Below, piece after piece: positions 1 to 8,106 of a DNA stretch of 64,000 bases (positions within the stretch are counted from its first letter, which is position 1; every line of letters starts with the position of its first letter). The notes under the pieces are model-generated. The model was not told where the DNA came from and searched no databases. It was given only the letters and a program-made list of their open reading frames with translations. The stretch is from Pseudooceanicola aestuarii (GTDB lineage: Bacteria > Pseudomonadota > Alphaproteobacteria > Rhodobacterales > Rhodobacteraceae). The translations under genes and the position numbers were made by a program. The stretch is taken from the NCBI RefSeq assembly GCF_010614805.1, contig NZ_JAAFZC010000002.1, positions 558,001 through 622,000 on the forward strand, given 5' to 3'.

Positions 1-477
1 CGGCTGCGTCGGGGTTATACCGCCCATGCCTTTCGCCACATGGGTCCGGCCGATTTCGCCATCATGGACCCCGATATCGTGGCGGAGATCGAGACCAGCC
101 GCAGCGCTGATCTGATGCAGCACCTCGATGCCGAAATGGACCGGCTGGCGCTGATGCGCCACATGGCGGAATTCCACACCCGCCATGACCTGCTGATCAC
201 CCCGACCCTGACCCTGCCGCCCTTCTCGGCGGAGGTGGAGCGGCCAGACGGCGAAAGCCGCTATTCCTGGACCCGGCTGTGCATCGCCTTCAACCTGACG
301 CGCCAGCCCGCCGCCTCCATCCCCTGTGGAATGACGCGGGACGGAAGGCCCGTAGGTTTGCAGATCGTCGGCCCCTATGGCGCCGACCTGCGCGTATTGC
401 AGGCCGCCCGCGCCTTCGAGGCGGCGCAGCCCTGGTCCGGGCCGCCGCCCCTCTGCGCCCAGGACAGGCCCCAATGA
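1..477 (+). CDS. Amidase-signature family protein, C-terminal part (5' end outside window)
   Basis: The reading frame is open from the first base and encodes the last 158 residues. The sequence resembles the C-terminal part of amidase-signature enzymes (GatA/AtzF-like): a helix followed by 'LLITPTLTLPPF', then 'FNLTRQPAASIPCG' and 'GRPVGLQIVGPYGAD', all typical of that fold. The catalytic Ser-Ser-Lys part would lie before the window, so activity cannot be judged. The stop is 23 bases before the preferred start of the next gene, so it is probably the upstream member of the 1-4261 catabolic cluster. Family assignment is good. The substrate (an amide, urea derivative or allophanate-like compound) is unknown. 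Confidence 0.8.
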   Translation, partial: RLRRGYTAHAFRHMGPADFAIMDPDIVAEIETSRSADLMQHLDAEMDRLALMRHMAEFHTRHDLLITPTLTLPPFSAEVERPDGESRYSWTRLCIAFNLTRQPAASIPCGMTRDGRPVGLQIVGPYGADLRVLQAARAFEAAQPWSGPPPLCAQDRPQ

Positions 478-500
478 ACGACCAAGTGAAGGACACATTC

Positions 501-1568
501 ATGACCTCCCAGCCCGCGGCCCAGCCGACCCCGCTGCCTCCCGCCTCGGCTCTGCCCGACCGGATCGACGATATCGCCACGCTCGAAGAGCTGTTGTCCC
601 GCCCCGATGCCGCCACCGTCGCGGACCTGGAAACGCTGGACGGCGACATCATGGTGCTGGGGGTCTCCGGAAAGGTCGGGCCGTCGCTGGCTCACATGGC
701 CGCCCGCGCCCTGCCCGACCGCCGGGTGATTGGCGTGGCCCGGTTCTCGGATCCGCAGATACGCCGCGATCTGGACAGCTGGGGGGTGGAGACGATCCAA
801 TGCGACATGATGGACCGCGATGCGCTGTCCCGCCTGCCGCGCGCGCGCAACATCGTGTTCATGGCCGGGCACAAATTCGGATCCTCGGGCAATCAGGGGC
901 TGACCTGGGCGATGAACACCTATTTGCCAGGCCTTGTCGCGGAAACCTTTACCGAGGCCCGGTTCTCCGTCTTTTCAACGGGTTGCGTCTATCCCTTTGT
1001 CCCGCTGGAGCAGATCGGCGCGGACGAGGGGGTCATCCCCGAACCGCCCGGCGAATACGCGCAATCCTGCATCGGGCGGGAACGGATGTTCGAACATTTC
1101 TCCCGCCAGCATGACGCGCCGGGGCGGCTGATCCGACTGAACTACGCGATCGACATGCGCTACGGCGTTTTGGGCGATATTGCCATGCGGATCCGGGCCG
1201 GGCAGCCGATCGACCTGGAGACCGGCCATGTCAACGTGATCTGGCAGGGCGATGCCAACCGGTTCGCCCTGCGCGCGCTGGCCCATGGTACCGTGCCCGC
1301 CGCGCCGCTGAACGTCTCGGGACCGGAGACCCTGCCGGTGCGATGGCTGGCCGAACAGCTGGCCGCCCGCATGGGGATCGACGTCAGCTTTACCGGCACC
1401 CCCGGCCCCACCGCCTGGCTGAACAATTCCGCCGAAGCCTTCCGCCTCTTCGGCTACCCGGAGGTGCCTCTGGGCCGGATGCTGGACTGGGTGGCGGACT
1501 GGACCGCGCGGGACATGCCCACCCTGGGCAAGCCCACCAAGTTCGAGACCCGTGATGGACGCTACTGA
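501..1568 (+). CDS. NAD-dependent epimerase/dehydratase family protein
   Basis: 355 residues. A Rossmann segment 'IMVLGVSGKVGPSLAHMAA' near residue 45 is a variant of the GxxGxxG nucleotide-binding loop. It is followed by an SDR-like core with 'VFSTGCVYPF' and 'GEYAQSCIGRERMFEHFS', which replaces the YxxxK region of extended SDRs. An upstream ATG at 474 overlaps the amidase stop. The ATG at 501 is preferred because AAGGA sits 7 bases before it. The gene overlaps the next by a few codons, so it is translated as part of an operon. It probably oxidises or epimerises a sugar-like or polyol intermediate. The substrate cannot be read from the sequence. Confidence 0.75.
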   Translation: MTSQPAAQPTPLPPASALPDRIDDIATLEELLSRPDAATVADLETLDGDIMVLGVSGKVGPSLAHMAARALPDRRVIGVARFSDPQIRRDLDSWGVETIQCDMMDRDALSRLPRARNIVFMAGHKFGSSGNQGLTWAMNTYLPGLVAETFTEARFSVFSTGCVYPFVPLEQIGADEGVIPEPPGEYAQSCIGRERMFEHFSRQHDAPGRLIRLNYAIDMRYGVLGDIAMRIRAGQPIDLETGHVNVIWQGDANRFALRALAHGTVPAAPLNVSGPETLPVRWLAEQLAARMGIDVSFTGTPGPTAWLNNSAEAFRLFGYPEVPLGRMLDWVADWTARDMPTLGKPTKFETRDGRY

Positions 1569-2403
1569 TCCGCCCACCCTCCTGGGCACCGCCGATGTCC
1601 CCGCCTGCATGGCCCTGTCAGAGGAAGCCTGCTGGAACCAGCGCGCCGCGGATTGGCGGATGATGCTGACGCTGGGCACCGGGCTGGCGCTGCGCGACGG
1701 CGGCGGCATCCCCCGCGCCACCGCGCTGGCGTTGCCGCTGGGCGAGGCCATGGGCTGGATTTCCATGGTGCTGGTAACCCAGGCGCTGCGCGGCCACGGC
1801 CATGCCAAGCGGCTGATGCTGGCCGCCATCGCCACGCTGGAGGACACCGGCCGCATTCCCGTGTTGGATGCCACCCCGGCAGGAGAGCCGCTGTACCGCC
1901 GACTGGGGTTTCGCGAGATAGGCGCGCTGTCGCGGATGGCCGGTACCGGCCTGGCCCTGCACCGGGCCGCCGCGCCCCGGGGCGCCGGGATCCGTCCGCT
2001 GCGGGGCAGCGACCTGGCGTGGATGATCCCGCTGGACCGCCAGGTGCTGGGCGCAGAACGCGGGCCGGTACTGCATGACCTGATGACGCGCCCCGGCGCC
2101 CTGGCCCTCTGCCGGCTGGCGCATGACGGCTTCGTGCTGTCGCGCGCGGGCCGGGACGCCACGCAGATCGGCCCGCTGGTCGCGCCGGATATCGCTTCGG
2201 CCTGCGCCCTGCTGGAATCCGCGCTGTCCCGCGTCTCGGGGCCGGTGCTGATCGACGTGACCCGCGACGGCCCGCTGGAAGGCTGGCTGACCGAACGCGG
2301 CTTTTGCCGGCAACGCCCTTTTCTGCGCATGGCGCGCGGGGGGACGGGGCCGATCGGCGATCCGGCCCGCTATTTCGCGGCGGCCGGTCCTGAATTGGGA
2401 TAG
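1555..2403 (+). CDS. GNAT-family acetyltransferase-like protein, probably two GNAT domains
   Basis: 282 residues; a GTG directly before the ATG (1552) is an alternative start. The N-terminal half shows a GNAT core: 'SMVLVTQALRGHGHAKRLM' is the acetyl-CoA-binding motif A, with R/Q-x-x-G-x-G/A geometry, followed by 'PLYRRLGFRE', the usual motif B. The C-terminal half (from about residue 140, 'GIRPLRGSDLAWMIPLDRQVLG') looks like a second, degenerate GNAT domain, as in the YitI/PA0115-type double GNATs. It overlaps the upstream epimerase gene by 14 bases and ends 5 bases before the lyase gene. The role in the pathway is unknown; N-acetylation of an amine intermediate is an inference. Confidence 0.7.
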   Translation: MDATDPPTLLGTADVPACMALSEEACWNQRAADWRMMLTLGTGLALRDGGGIPRATALALPLGEAMGWISMVLVTQALRGHGHAKRLMLAAIATLEDTGRIPVLDATPAGEPLYRRLGFREIGALSRMAGTGLALHRAAAPRGAGIRPLRGSDLAWMIPLDRQVLGAERGPVLHDLMTRPGALALCRLAHDGFVLSRAGRDATQIGPLVAPDIASACALLESALSRVSGPVLIDVTRDGPLEGWLTERGFCRQRPFLRMARGGTGPIGDPARYFAAAGPELG

Positions 2404-2408
2404 GTGAG

Positions 2409-3470
2409 ATGATACGACATTGGACAGACATACCCGCGCCGGTGCTGGAGCTGCTGAAGACCGGCACCGTGATCCCGGCCCATCCGCTGGCCCTGGGCGA
2501 AGGCGCGCAGATCGACCAGGTCCGCCAACGCGCCCTGACCCGCTACTACCTGGACGCGGGCGCCGGCGGGCTGGCCGTGGGGGTGCATACCACCCAGTTC
2601 GAAATCCGCGATCACGGGCTATATGCTCCGGTGCTGGACGCCTGCGCCCGCGCTGCCGCCGATTGGTCGGACCGCCCGCGCGTGATGATCGCGGGGCTGG
2701 TCGGGCGCACCGAACAGGCCGTGACCGAGGCCCGTATCGCGCGCGACCTGGGCTACCACGCCGGATTGATGAGTCTCGCCGCGTTGAAAGGCGCCTCGCT
2801 GGACGAAATGATCGCCCATTGCGCGGCGGTGGCCCAGGAAATCCCTCTGTTCGGGTTCTACCTGCAACCTGCGGTCGGCGGCGTGCCACTGCCGTTCGAG
2901 TTCTGGAAACGCTTTGCCGCGATCGACAATGTGATCGGCGTCAAGATGGCACCGTTCAACCGCTACGACACGCTGAACGTGCTGCGCGGCGTGGCGGCGG
3001 CACGGGCAGAGGACCGGATCGCGCTCTATACCGGCAACGACGATCACATCGTGGCCGACCTGCTGACCCCTTTTACCATCCTGCGTGACGACGAGAGAGT
3101 GACCCTGCCCATTCGCGGCGGCCTGCTGGGCCATTGGTCGGTCTGGACCCGCAGCGCGGTCGAATTGCACGCCCGCTGCCGCGCCGCGGCCGAGGCCGGG
3201 ACCATCCCCGCCGAACTGCTGGCGCTGGACGCCGAGGTGACGGATTGCAACGCCGCGCTCTTTGACGTGGCGAACGGGTTTCAGGGCGCCATTGCCGGCT
3301 GCCACGAAGTACTGCGCCGGCAGGGCCTGTTGACCCACACCCGCTGCCTGAGCGATCACGAAACCCTGGGCCCCGGACAGGCGCAGGAGATCACCCGCGT
3401 CACGCGGCAACATTCCCACCTGACCGACGACGCCTTTGTCGCCGACAACCTGGAGCGCTGGCTGGCATGA
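2409..3470 (+). CDS. Dihydrodipicolinate synthase (DHDPS/NAL) family lyase
   Basis: 353 residues, somewhat longer than the roughly 300 of classical DapA. The (beta/alpha)8 fold of the family is suggested by 'TGTVIPAHPLAL', 'GLAVGVHTTQF', 'MIAGLVGRTEQAV' and 'NVIGVKMAPFN'. In the last of these, Lys about 179 is in the position of the Schiff-base lysine. The usual 'GTTGE' motif is replaced by 'VGVHTTQ', so this is not housekeeping DapA but a catabolic aldolase or dehydratase of the superfamily. It lies 5 bases after the GNAT gene and overlaps the next gene as ATGA. The substrate is unknown; a keto-acid aldol reaction is the family expectation. Confidence 0.78.
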   Translation: MIRHWTDIPAPVLELLKTGTVIPAHPLALGEGAQIDQVRQRALTRYYLDAGAGGLAVGVHTTQFEIRDHGLYAPVLDACARAAADWSDRPRVMIAGLVGRTEQAVTEARIARDLGYHAGLMSLAALKGASLDEMIAHCAAVAQEIPLFGFYLQPAVGGVPLPFEFWKRFAAIDNVIGVKMAPFNRYDTLNVLRGVAAARAEDRIALYTGNDDHIVADLLTPFTILRDDERVTLPIRGGLLGHWSVWTRSAVELHARCRAAAEAGTIPAELLALDAEVTDCNAALFDVANGFQGAIAGCHEVLRRQGLLTHTRCLSDHETLGPGQAQEITRVTRQHSHLTDDAFVADNLERWLA

Positions 3471-4261
3471 CCCCCAATCGCATCATCCGCATGGAAAACA
3501 TGCGCAAGGTCTACAAGACGCGGGAGGCCGACATCCTGGCTGTCTCGGACGTGACGATGGATGTGAACGAGGGCGATTTCGTCTCTCTCGTCGGGCCGTC
3601 GGGCTGCGGAAAATCCACGGTTCTCAAGGTCCTGGCCGATCTGCATCCCCACGACGGCGGCACGGTCGAGGTCGGATCGCCCACCGCCCCCTTCGATCCC
3701 AGCCGCGACATCGGCATGGTGTTCCAGCAGGCGCTGCTGCTGAAATGGCGCCGCATCATCGACAATGTGATGCTGCCCGCCGAGATCATCGGCCTGCCGA
3801 TGCGCGAGACCCGTGAACGCGCCCGCGACCTGCTGAACATGGTCGGGCTGTCGGGGTTCGAGGACCGCCACCCCTACGAGCTGTCGGGCGGGATGCAGCA
3901 ACGCGCCGCCATCGCCCGCGCCCTGATCCACGACCCGAAACTGGTGCTCATGGATGAACCGTTCGGCGCGCTGGACGCGCTGACGCGGGAGAAGATGAAC
4001 CTGGAGATCCTGCGTATCTGGGAGGCCTCGAACAAGACGATCCTGTTTGTCACCCACTCGATCCAGGAGGCGGTCTTTCTCGGCTCCCGTTGCGCGGTGC
4101 TGACGGCGGGCCCGGCGCGGATGGCGGACAATTTCTCAATCGACCTGCCCTATCCGCGCCGCCTGACCCAGAAGGCGACGCCTGAATTCGGCGACTACAC
4201 CCAGCGGATCTACCGTCAGCTGAACCTCGAAGGGGAGGCCGTCGTCCCCCCCGGCGACTGA
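3467..4261 (+). CDS. ABC transporter ATP-binding protein, nitrate/sulfonate/taurine type
   Basis: 264 residues. Walker A 'GPSGCGKST' is at residues 43-51, the Q-loop is 'MVFQQALLLKW', the signature is 'LSGGMQQRAAIARAL', Walker B is 'LVLMDEPFGALD' and the switch is 'LFVTHSIQEAVFLG'. The sequence resembles the SsuB/TauB/NrtD group, whose substrates include taurine, alkanesulfonates, nitrate, thiamine precursors and hydantoin/pyrimidine-like compounds. It overlaps the lyase gene by 4 bases. No permease or binding-protein gene follows; the next gene is unrelated. Partners are therefore probably upstream of the window. Confidence 0.88.
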   Translation: MTPNRIIRMENMRKVYKTREADILAVSDVTMDVNEGDFVSLVGPSGCGKSTVLKVLADLHPHDGGTVEVGSPTAPFDPSRDIGMVFQQALLLKWRRIIDNVMLPAEIIGLPMRETRERARDLLNMVGLSGFEDRHPYELSGGMQQRAAIARALIHDPKLVLMDEPFGALDALTREKMNLEILRIWEASNKTILFVTHSIQEAVFLGSRCAVLTAGPARMADNFSIDLPYPRRLTQKATPEFGDYTQRIYRQLNLEGEAVVPPGD

Positions 4262-4502
4262 CCGCCCCACTGCGGGCGCAGGCGAGGGCTCCGGCTGCGC
4301 GCGGCAAGCTGAAGGGCAGTTCCCGCCAGCGCGGCCCCGCGTGGCACCTTGGCGCGGGATGCGCAACTCGGGAAGGTATCCACAGGATTTCGCTCCGCCC
4401 GTGCGCAAATCAGTTGCTTCCCCCCTCGCGCCGGGGCGGCGCCCGGCCTATTCACCGGGGGCAGGCATCCGCCTGCGCCCCTCACCCCAGCCGGAGGTTT
4501 CG

Positions 4503-5216
4503 ATGACCCAGCCCGCCGTCCGCCCCCATCCCTTCCCGTTGGCGTTGACCCTGCTGACCGGGCGCGCGGCCCCGCTGGCCGACAGCGCGGTTTGCAGCGG
4601 CATCGCCAAAACGCCGGTGACCCAGCCGCTGACCCTTGGCCCCGAGGGGTTCGAGGGCGACGAGCAAGCCGACCGCCGCGTCCATGGCGGGGTGGAGAAG
4701 GCGGTGCACCATTACCCGCGCGAGCATTACGCCGCCTGGCAAGCCGACCTGGGCGCCCTGCCCCTGCTGCAATCGCCCGGTGCCTTCGGAGAGAACATCG
4801 CCACCACCGGGCTTGATGAACAAAGCGTCGCGATTGGCGATATCTTTCGGCTGGGCGCGGCGCTGGTGCAGGTTTCGCAGGGACGGCAACCCTGCTGGAA
4901 GCTCAACCACAGGTTCGGCGTCCCGGACATGGCGCGCCGGGTTCAGACCACCGGTCGCACGGGCTGGTATTACCGCGTGCTGGAACCGGGCCGCGTGAGC
5001 CCGGACAGCCTTCTGACCCTGGTGGACCGCCTTGCTCCGGACTGGACGCTGCACCGGCTGTGGCATGCGCTTTACATAGACCGGATGAACCGGGAAGAGC
5101 TGCGCGGCATAGCCGCGCTGGACCTGCTGGCGGAGAGCTGGCGCAAATATGCCCGGCGCCGGCTGGACAGCGGCCGGGTGGAGGATTGGACCCCGCGGCT
5201 GGAGGGGTCGGAATGA
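4503..5216 (+). CDS. MOSC domain protein, YiiM-like
   Basis: 237 residues. The start at 4503 is chosen because GGAGG lies 8 bases before it; a longer in-frame extension upstream has no ribosome site. The MOSC fold (the C-terminal domain of Moco sulfurase) is seen in 'GFEGDEQADRRVHGGVEKAVHHYPREHYA', in the conserved 'GAFGENI' and in 'QGRQPCWKLNHRF', where the Cys is the likely sulfur or molybdenum-cofactor ligand. E. coli YiiM takes part in detoxifying N-hydroxylated base analogues using molybdenum cofactor. The stop overlaps the start of pdxY (ATGA), so the two are co-translated. Confidence 0.85.
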   Translation: MTQPAVRPHPFPLALTLLTGRAAPLADSAVCSGIAKTPVTQPLTLGPEGFEGDEQADRRVHGGVEKAVHHYPREHYAAWQADLGALPLLQSPGAFGENIATTGLDEQSVAIGDIFRLGAALVQVSQGRQPCWKLNHRFGVPDMARRVQTTGRTGWYYRVLEPGRVSPDSLLTLVDRLAPDWTLHRLWHALYIDRMNREELRGIAALDLLAESWRKYARRRLDSGRVEDWTPRLEGSE

Positions 5217-6061
5217 CGCGCCCGCCCTTGGTCATCGCCATCCAGAGCCAGGTCGTGTTCGGCCATGTCGGCAACTCGGCTGCGCTGTTTCCCATGCAGG
5301 CCGCCGGGCTGGAGGTCGCGGCGCTTCCAACGGTCGTGTTCTCCAACACACCCCATCACCCGACGCTGCGCGGCCGCCCGATCCCGCCGGATTTCTTCGC
5401 CGACCTGCTGCTGGGCGCGCGGGAACGCGGACTGGCACAGCGGGCAGAAGTGCTGCTGACCGGCTATATCGGTTCGCCGGAGGTCGCCGCGCTGATCGCC
5501 GATTTCGTGGCCGAGGCCAAGCAGGCCAACCCCGCGCTGCGCTATCTTTGCGACCCGGTGATGGGCGATGCGGCGCCCGGCCTCTATGTGCCCGAAACCA
5601 TCGCCGACGTGATGCGCGACCGGCTGTTGCCGATGGCCGATATCGCCACGCCCAATCCCTGGGAACTGGGTTGGCTGACCGGACGCAGCATCGACACGGT
5701 CGCGGATCTGGCAGACGCCGCACGGGATCTGACCCTGGCCCCCGGCGCCCATCTGATCGCCACCGGCTGCGCGCTGGAGGACACTCCCCAGGGCCGGATC
5801 GAAAGCGTCATCCTGGGCCCCGATGGCATCTCCCGACACCCGACGCCGCATCTGCCCGTCGCGCTGCCCGGTACCGGGGATCTCTTCGCCGGGCTGGTCG
5901 TGGCGGGCCAGGCACGCGGCCTGTCGCTGGCGCGGGCCGTATGCCGGGCGCAGGATCTGACTGGCATGGCGCTGGCCGATGCCCGCGATCTGGGCGCCCA
6001 TGAAGTGGTGCTGAGCGGCGAAGGTTTCCGCCGCGCCCTGCTGGACCTTGGCGCGCCGTGA
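5213..6061 (+). CDS. pdxY: Pyridoxal kinase
   Basis: 282 residues, the usual length for PdxY/PdxK. It phosphorylates pyridoxal (vitamin B6 salvage) with ATP. Visible family features are 'IQSQVVFGHVGNSAALFPMQ' at the N-terminus, 'LTGYIGSPEVAALIADFV', 'YLCDPVMGD', 'ATPNPWELGWLTG', and the ribokinase-family C-terminal motif 'LPGTGDLFAGLVVAG', with the catalytic Asp in GTGD. It overlaps the MOSC gene by 4 bases. Cytoplasmic. Confidence in the family is high; the choice of PdxY over PdxK rests on overall similarity as I remember it. Confidence 0.9.
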   Translation: MTRPPLVIAIQSQVVFGHVGNSAALFPMQAAGLEVAALPTVVFSNTPHHPTLRGRPIPPDFFADLLLGARERGLAQRAEVLLTGYIGSPEVAALIADFVAEAKQANPALRYLCDPVMGDAAPGLYVPETIADVMRDRLLPMADIATPNPWELGWLTGRSIDTVADLADAARDLTLAPGAHLIATGCALEDTPQGRIESVILGPDGISRHPTPHLPVALPGTGDLFAGLVVAGQARGLSLARAVCRAQDLTGMALADARDLGAHEVVLSGEGFRRALLDLGAP

Positions 6062-6140
6062 CAGACCGGCGGGCTGGGGCGCAGCCTCTGGATGATCAGC
6101 GCCCGTTTGCAACGCCGGTGCCGAGCCGCCGGCGTTGCGG

Positions 6141-6168
6141 TCAGCGGGTCAGCGGGTCAGCGGGTCAG
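6141..6168. repeat. Short tandem repeat, 8-bp unit TCAGCGGG
   Basis: Three direct copies of TCAGCGGG followed by a partial copy (TCAG) lie in the pdxY-hemN intergenic space. The copy number could vary by slippage. No function can be assigned. Confidence 0.8.
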
Positions 6169-6187
6169 GTGAAAAAATCGCGGCGAC

Positions 6188-6201
6188 TTGATCCTGCGCA
6201 A
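6188..6201 (+). promoter_or_regulatory. Possible FNR/FnrL box upstream of hemN
   Basis: TTGAT-N4-CGCAA, within the wider CTTGATCCTGCGCAAG, matches the FNR consensus TTGAT-N4-ATCAA in 8 of 10 positions. It lies 35 bases before the hemN start. FnrL control of hemN is known in Rhodobacter. The assignment here is by pattern only, and the site is rather close to the start codon. Confidence 0.4.
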
Positions 6202-6235
6202 GGTGCGGCGCCGCGCAGTTCGGCATGGCAGGGGC

Positions 6236-7591
6236 ATGACACGGATTGATCGCCTCAGAACCCTTGGCCTGTTTTCGGCGCGGGTGCCCCGCTACACCTC
6301 CTACCCCACAGCCCCGGTATTCACCGATACCGTCGGTGCCACGCAACAGGCGCAGGGGCTGGCCGCGCTGGACCCCGACGTGCCGGTTTCGGTCTATCTG
6401 CATATCCCGTTCTGCGAGCGGCTGTGCTGGTTCTGCGCCTGCCGCACCCAGGGCACCCGCAGCCTGGCGCCGGTGGACCGCTACATCGACACGTTGGAGG
6501 CCGAGCTGACGCTGTTGCGCGACCTGCTGCCCGCCGGGCTGCGCATGGGACGGATGCATTGGGGCGGGGGCACGCCCACGATCCTGCGCCCGGCGCTGAT
6601 CCGGCGGCTGGCCCATGCGGTGCAGGCAGTGCTGCCCCCGACGCCCGAGGCCGAATTCTCGGTCGAAATCGACCCGACCCTGGTCGATGCCGACAAGATC
6701 GCCGCCCTGGCGCAGGCCGGAATGACCCGCGCCAGCATCGGGGTGCAGGATTTCGACCCGCAGGTGCAGGCGGCGATAGGTCGAAGCCAACCCTTTGATA
6801 TCACGCGCGATTGCGTGACCGAGCTGCGCGCGGCAGGGATTGCCTCGCTCAATGCCGACCTGGTCTATGGGCTGCCGCACCAGGACAGTGCCCGGCTGGA
6901 ACGCACGTTGGACCAGGTGCTGTCGCTGGCGCCCGACCGGGTGGCGCTGTTCGGCTATGCGCATGTGCCGTGGATGGCGCGGCGGCAGGCCCTGATCGAC
7001 GCCGAAACCCTGCCAGGCGAGGAAACACGCCACCAGCTGGCCCAGCAGGCCGCCCGCCGGTTTCGCCACGCCGGACTACAGCCCATCGGCATCGACCATT
7101 TCGCCCGCCCCTCCGACGGGTTGGCGCGGGCCGCGCAAGCCGGGCGGGTGCGGCGCAATTTCCAGGGTTACACCGATGACAGCTGCCCGACGCTGCTGGG
7201 GCTGGGGGCGTCCTCGATCTCGCGGCTGCCGGGGGGCTATGTGCAGAATGCCAGCGCCACGCCCGCCTATGCGCAGCGCATCGCAGCAGGGCAGCTGGCG
7301 GGCGCGCGCGGACACCTGATGAGCGGCGAAGACGCGTTGCGCGCCCGCGCGATCGAAATGCTGATGTGCGATTTCCACCTGGACCTGGCGGCGCTGCGCC
7401 GCGTTTTCGGCCCGAGCAGCGCCCGGCTGTTGCCCGATATCGCCCAGATCGCAGCGGAATTCGGCGACCTGGTCCGCGCCACGCCCGAGGGGCTGCGCAT
7501 CGCGCCCGGCGGCCGGGTGCTGACCCGGATCATCGCCAGCCGCCTGGACCGGCATATCGCCGCGGGGGGCCGGTTCAGCCAGGCGTCGTGA
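6236..7591 (+). CDS. hemN: Oxygen-independent coproporphyrinogen III oxidase
   Basis: 451 residues from the ATG at 6236; an upstream in-frame start at 6188 overlaps the putative FNR box and is less likely. This radical-SAM enzyme converts coproporphyrinogen III to protoporphyrinogen IX without oxygen. The cluster motif is 'HIPFCERLCWFCAC' (CxxxCxxC), followed by 'MHWGGGTPTIL', 'SVEIDPTLVDADKI', 'RASIGVQDFDPQVQ' and the HemN C-terminal domain with 'LGLGASSIS'. The length and the N-terminal 'PRYTSYPTAPVF' identify true HemN rather than the HemW heme chaperone. Likely induced at low oxygen (see the upstream box). Confidence 0.93.
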   Translation: MTRIDRLRTLGLFSARVPRYTSYPTAPVFTDTVGATQQAQGLAALDPDVPVSVYLHIPFCERLCWFCACRTQGTRSLAPVDRYIDTLEAELTLLRDLLPAGLRMGRMHWGGGTPTILRPALIRRLAHAVQAVLPPTPEAEFSVEIDPTLVDADKIAALAQAGMTRASIGVQDFDPQVQAAIGRSQPFDITRDCVTELRAAGIASLNADLVYGLPHQDSARLERTLDQVLSLAPDRVALFGYAHVPWMARRQALIDAETLPGEETRHQLAQQAARRFRHAGLQPIGIDHFARPSDGLARAAQAGRVRRNFQGYTDDSCPTLLGLGASSISRLPGGYVQNASATPAYAQRIAAGQLAGARGHLMSGEDALRARAIEMLMCDFHLDLAALRRVFGPSSARLLPDIAQIAAEFGDLVRATPEGLRIAPGGRVLTRIIASRLDRHIAAGGRFSQAS

Positions 7592-7660
7592 CCCGGCACC
7601 GACCAGCACCGCATGGGGCGGCGGGGCTGTGATCGGCCTTGGGCAGGACGCTGGGGGACG

Positions 7661-8062
7661 CTACGGCGTCCCCACCGGCGCCTCCGCCAGGTCATCCAGA
7701 ATCGGGCAATCCGGCCGGTGGTCCCCGGCGCAGGACTGCACCAGCGCGGCCAGTGTGGCGCGCATGGATTGCAGCTGCGCGATCTTTTCGTCGATACGGT
7801 CCAGATGGCCCTGCGCCAGCTGCTTGACCTGCGCGCTTTCGCGGCCTCCATCCTCGTATAGCGCCAGAAGGTGGCGACATTCCTCGATGGTAAAGCCCAA
7901 GGCCCGTGCGCGCCCCAGGAACGCCAGCTTGTGCAGATCCGGCTCCGCGAAGGCGCGGTAGCCATTGGCGCTGCGCCCCGGTGTGATCAGGCCGATATCC
8001 TCGTAATAGCGGATGGTCTTGGCCGGCAGGCCGGACCGTTGGGCAACATCGCCGATATTCAT
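7661..8062 (-). CDS. cueR: MerR-family copper-responsive regulator, CueR-like
   Basis: 133 residues from the ATG at 8062, which has AAGGAG 8 bases upstream. The N-terminal winged helix is 'MNIGDVAQRSGLPAKTIRYYEDIGL', followed by 'RSANGYRAF'. A long dimerisation helix is followed by the metal loop 'SCAGDHRPDCPILDDLAE', which has the two cysteines of the CueR 'C-x7-C' type; these bind Cu(I). It is the second gene of the copA-cueR operon, starting 44 bases after copA ends. It probably controls that operon through the operator at 10657-10675. A GC-rich hairpin (about 7653-7673) overlaps the stop codon. Confidence 0.9.
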   Translation of the reverse strand: MNIGDVAQRSGLPAKTIRYYEDIGLITPGRSANGYRAFAEPDLHKLAFLGRARALGFTIEECRHLLALYEDGGRESAQVKQLAQGHLDRIDEKIAQLQSMRATLAALVQSCAGDHRPDCPILDDLAEAPVGTP

Positions 8063-8106
8063 GGCAGGCTCCTTTTCGCGTAATCTTCTTGGCCCCGGCG
8101 CAGTCA

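Noticed and set aside
4262..4502. Leader before the MOSC/pdxY pair considered as a riboswitch (moco, TPP or cobalamin-like, because of 'CGGGAAGG').
   Set aside because: The other conserved elements of those aptamers are missing; the match is a short coincidence in GC-rich DNA.
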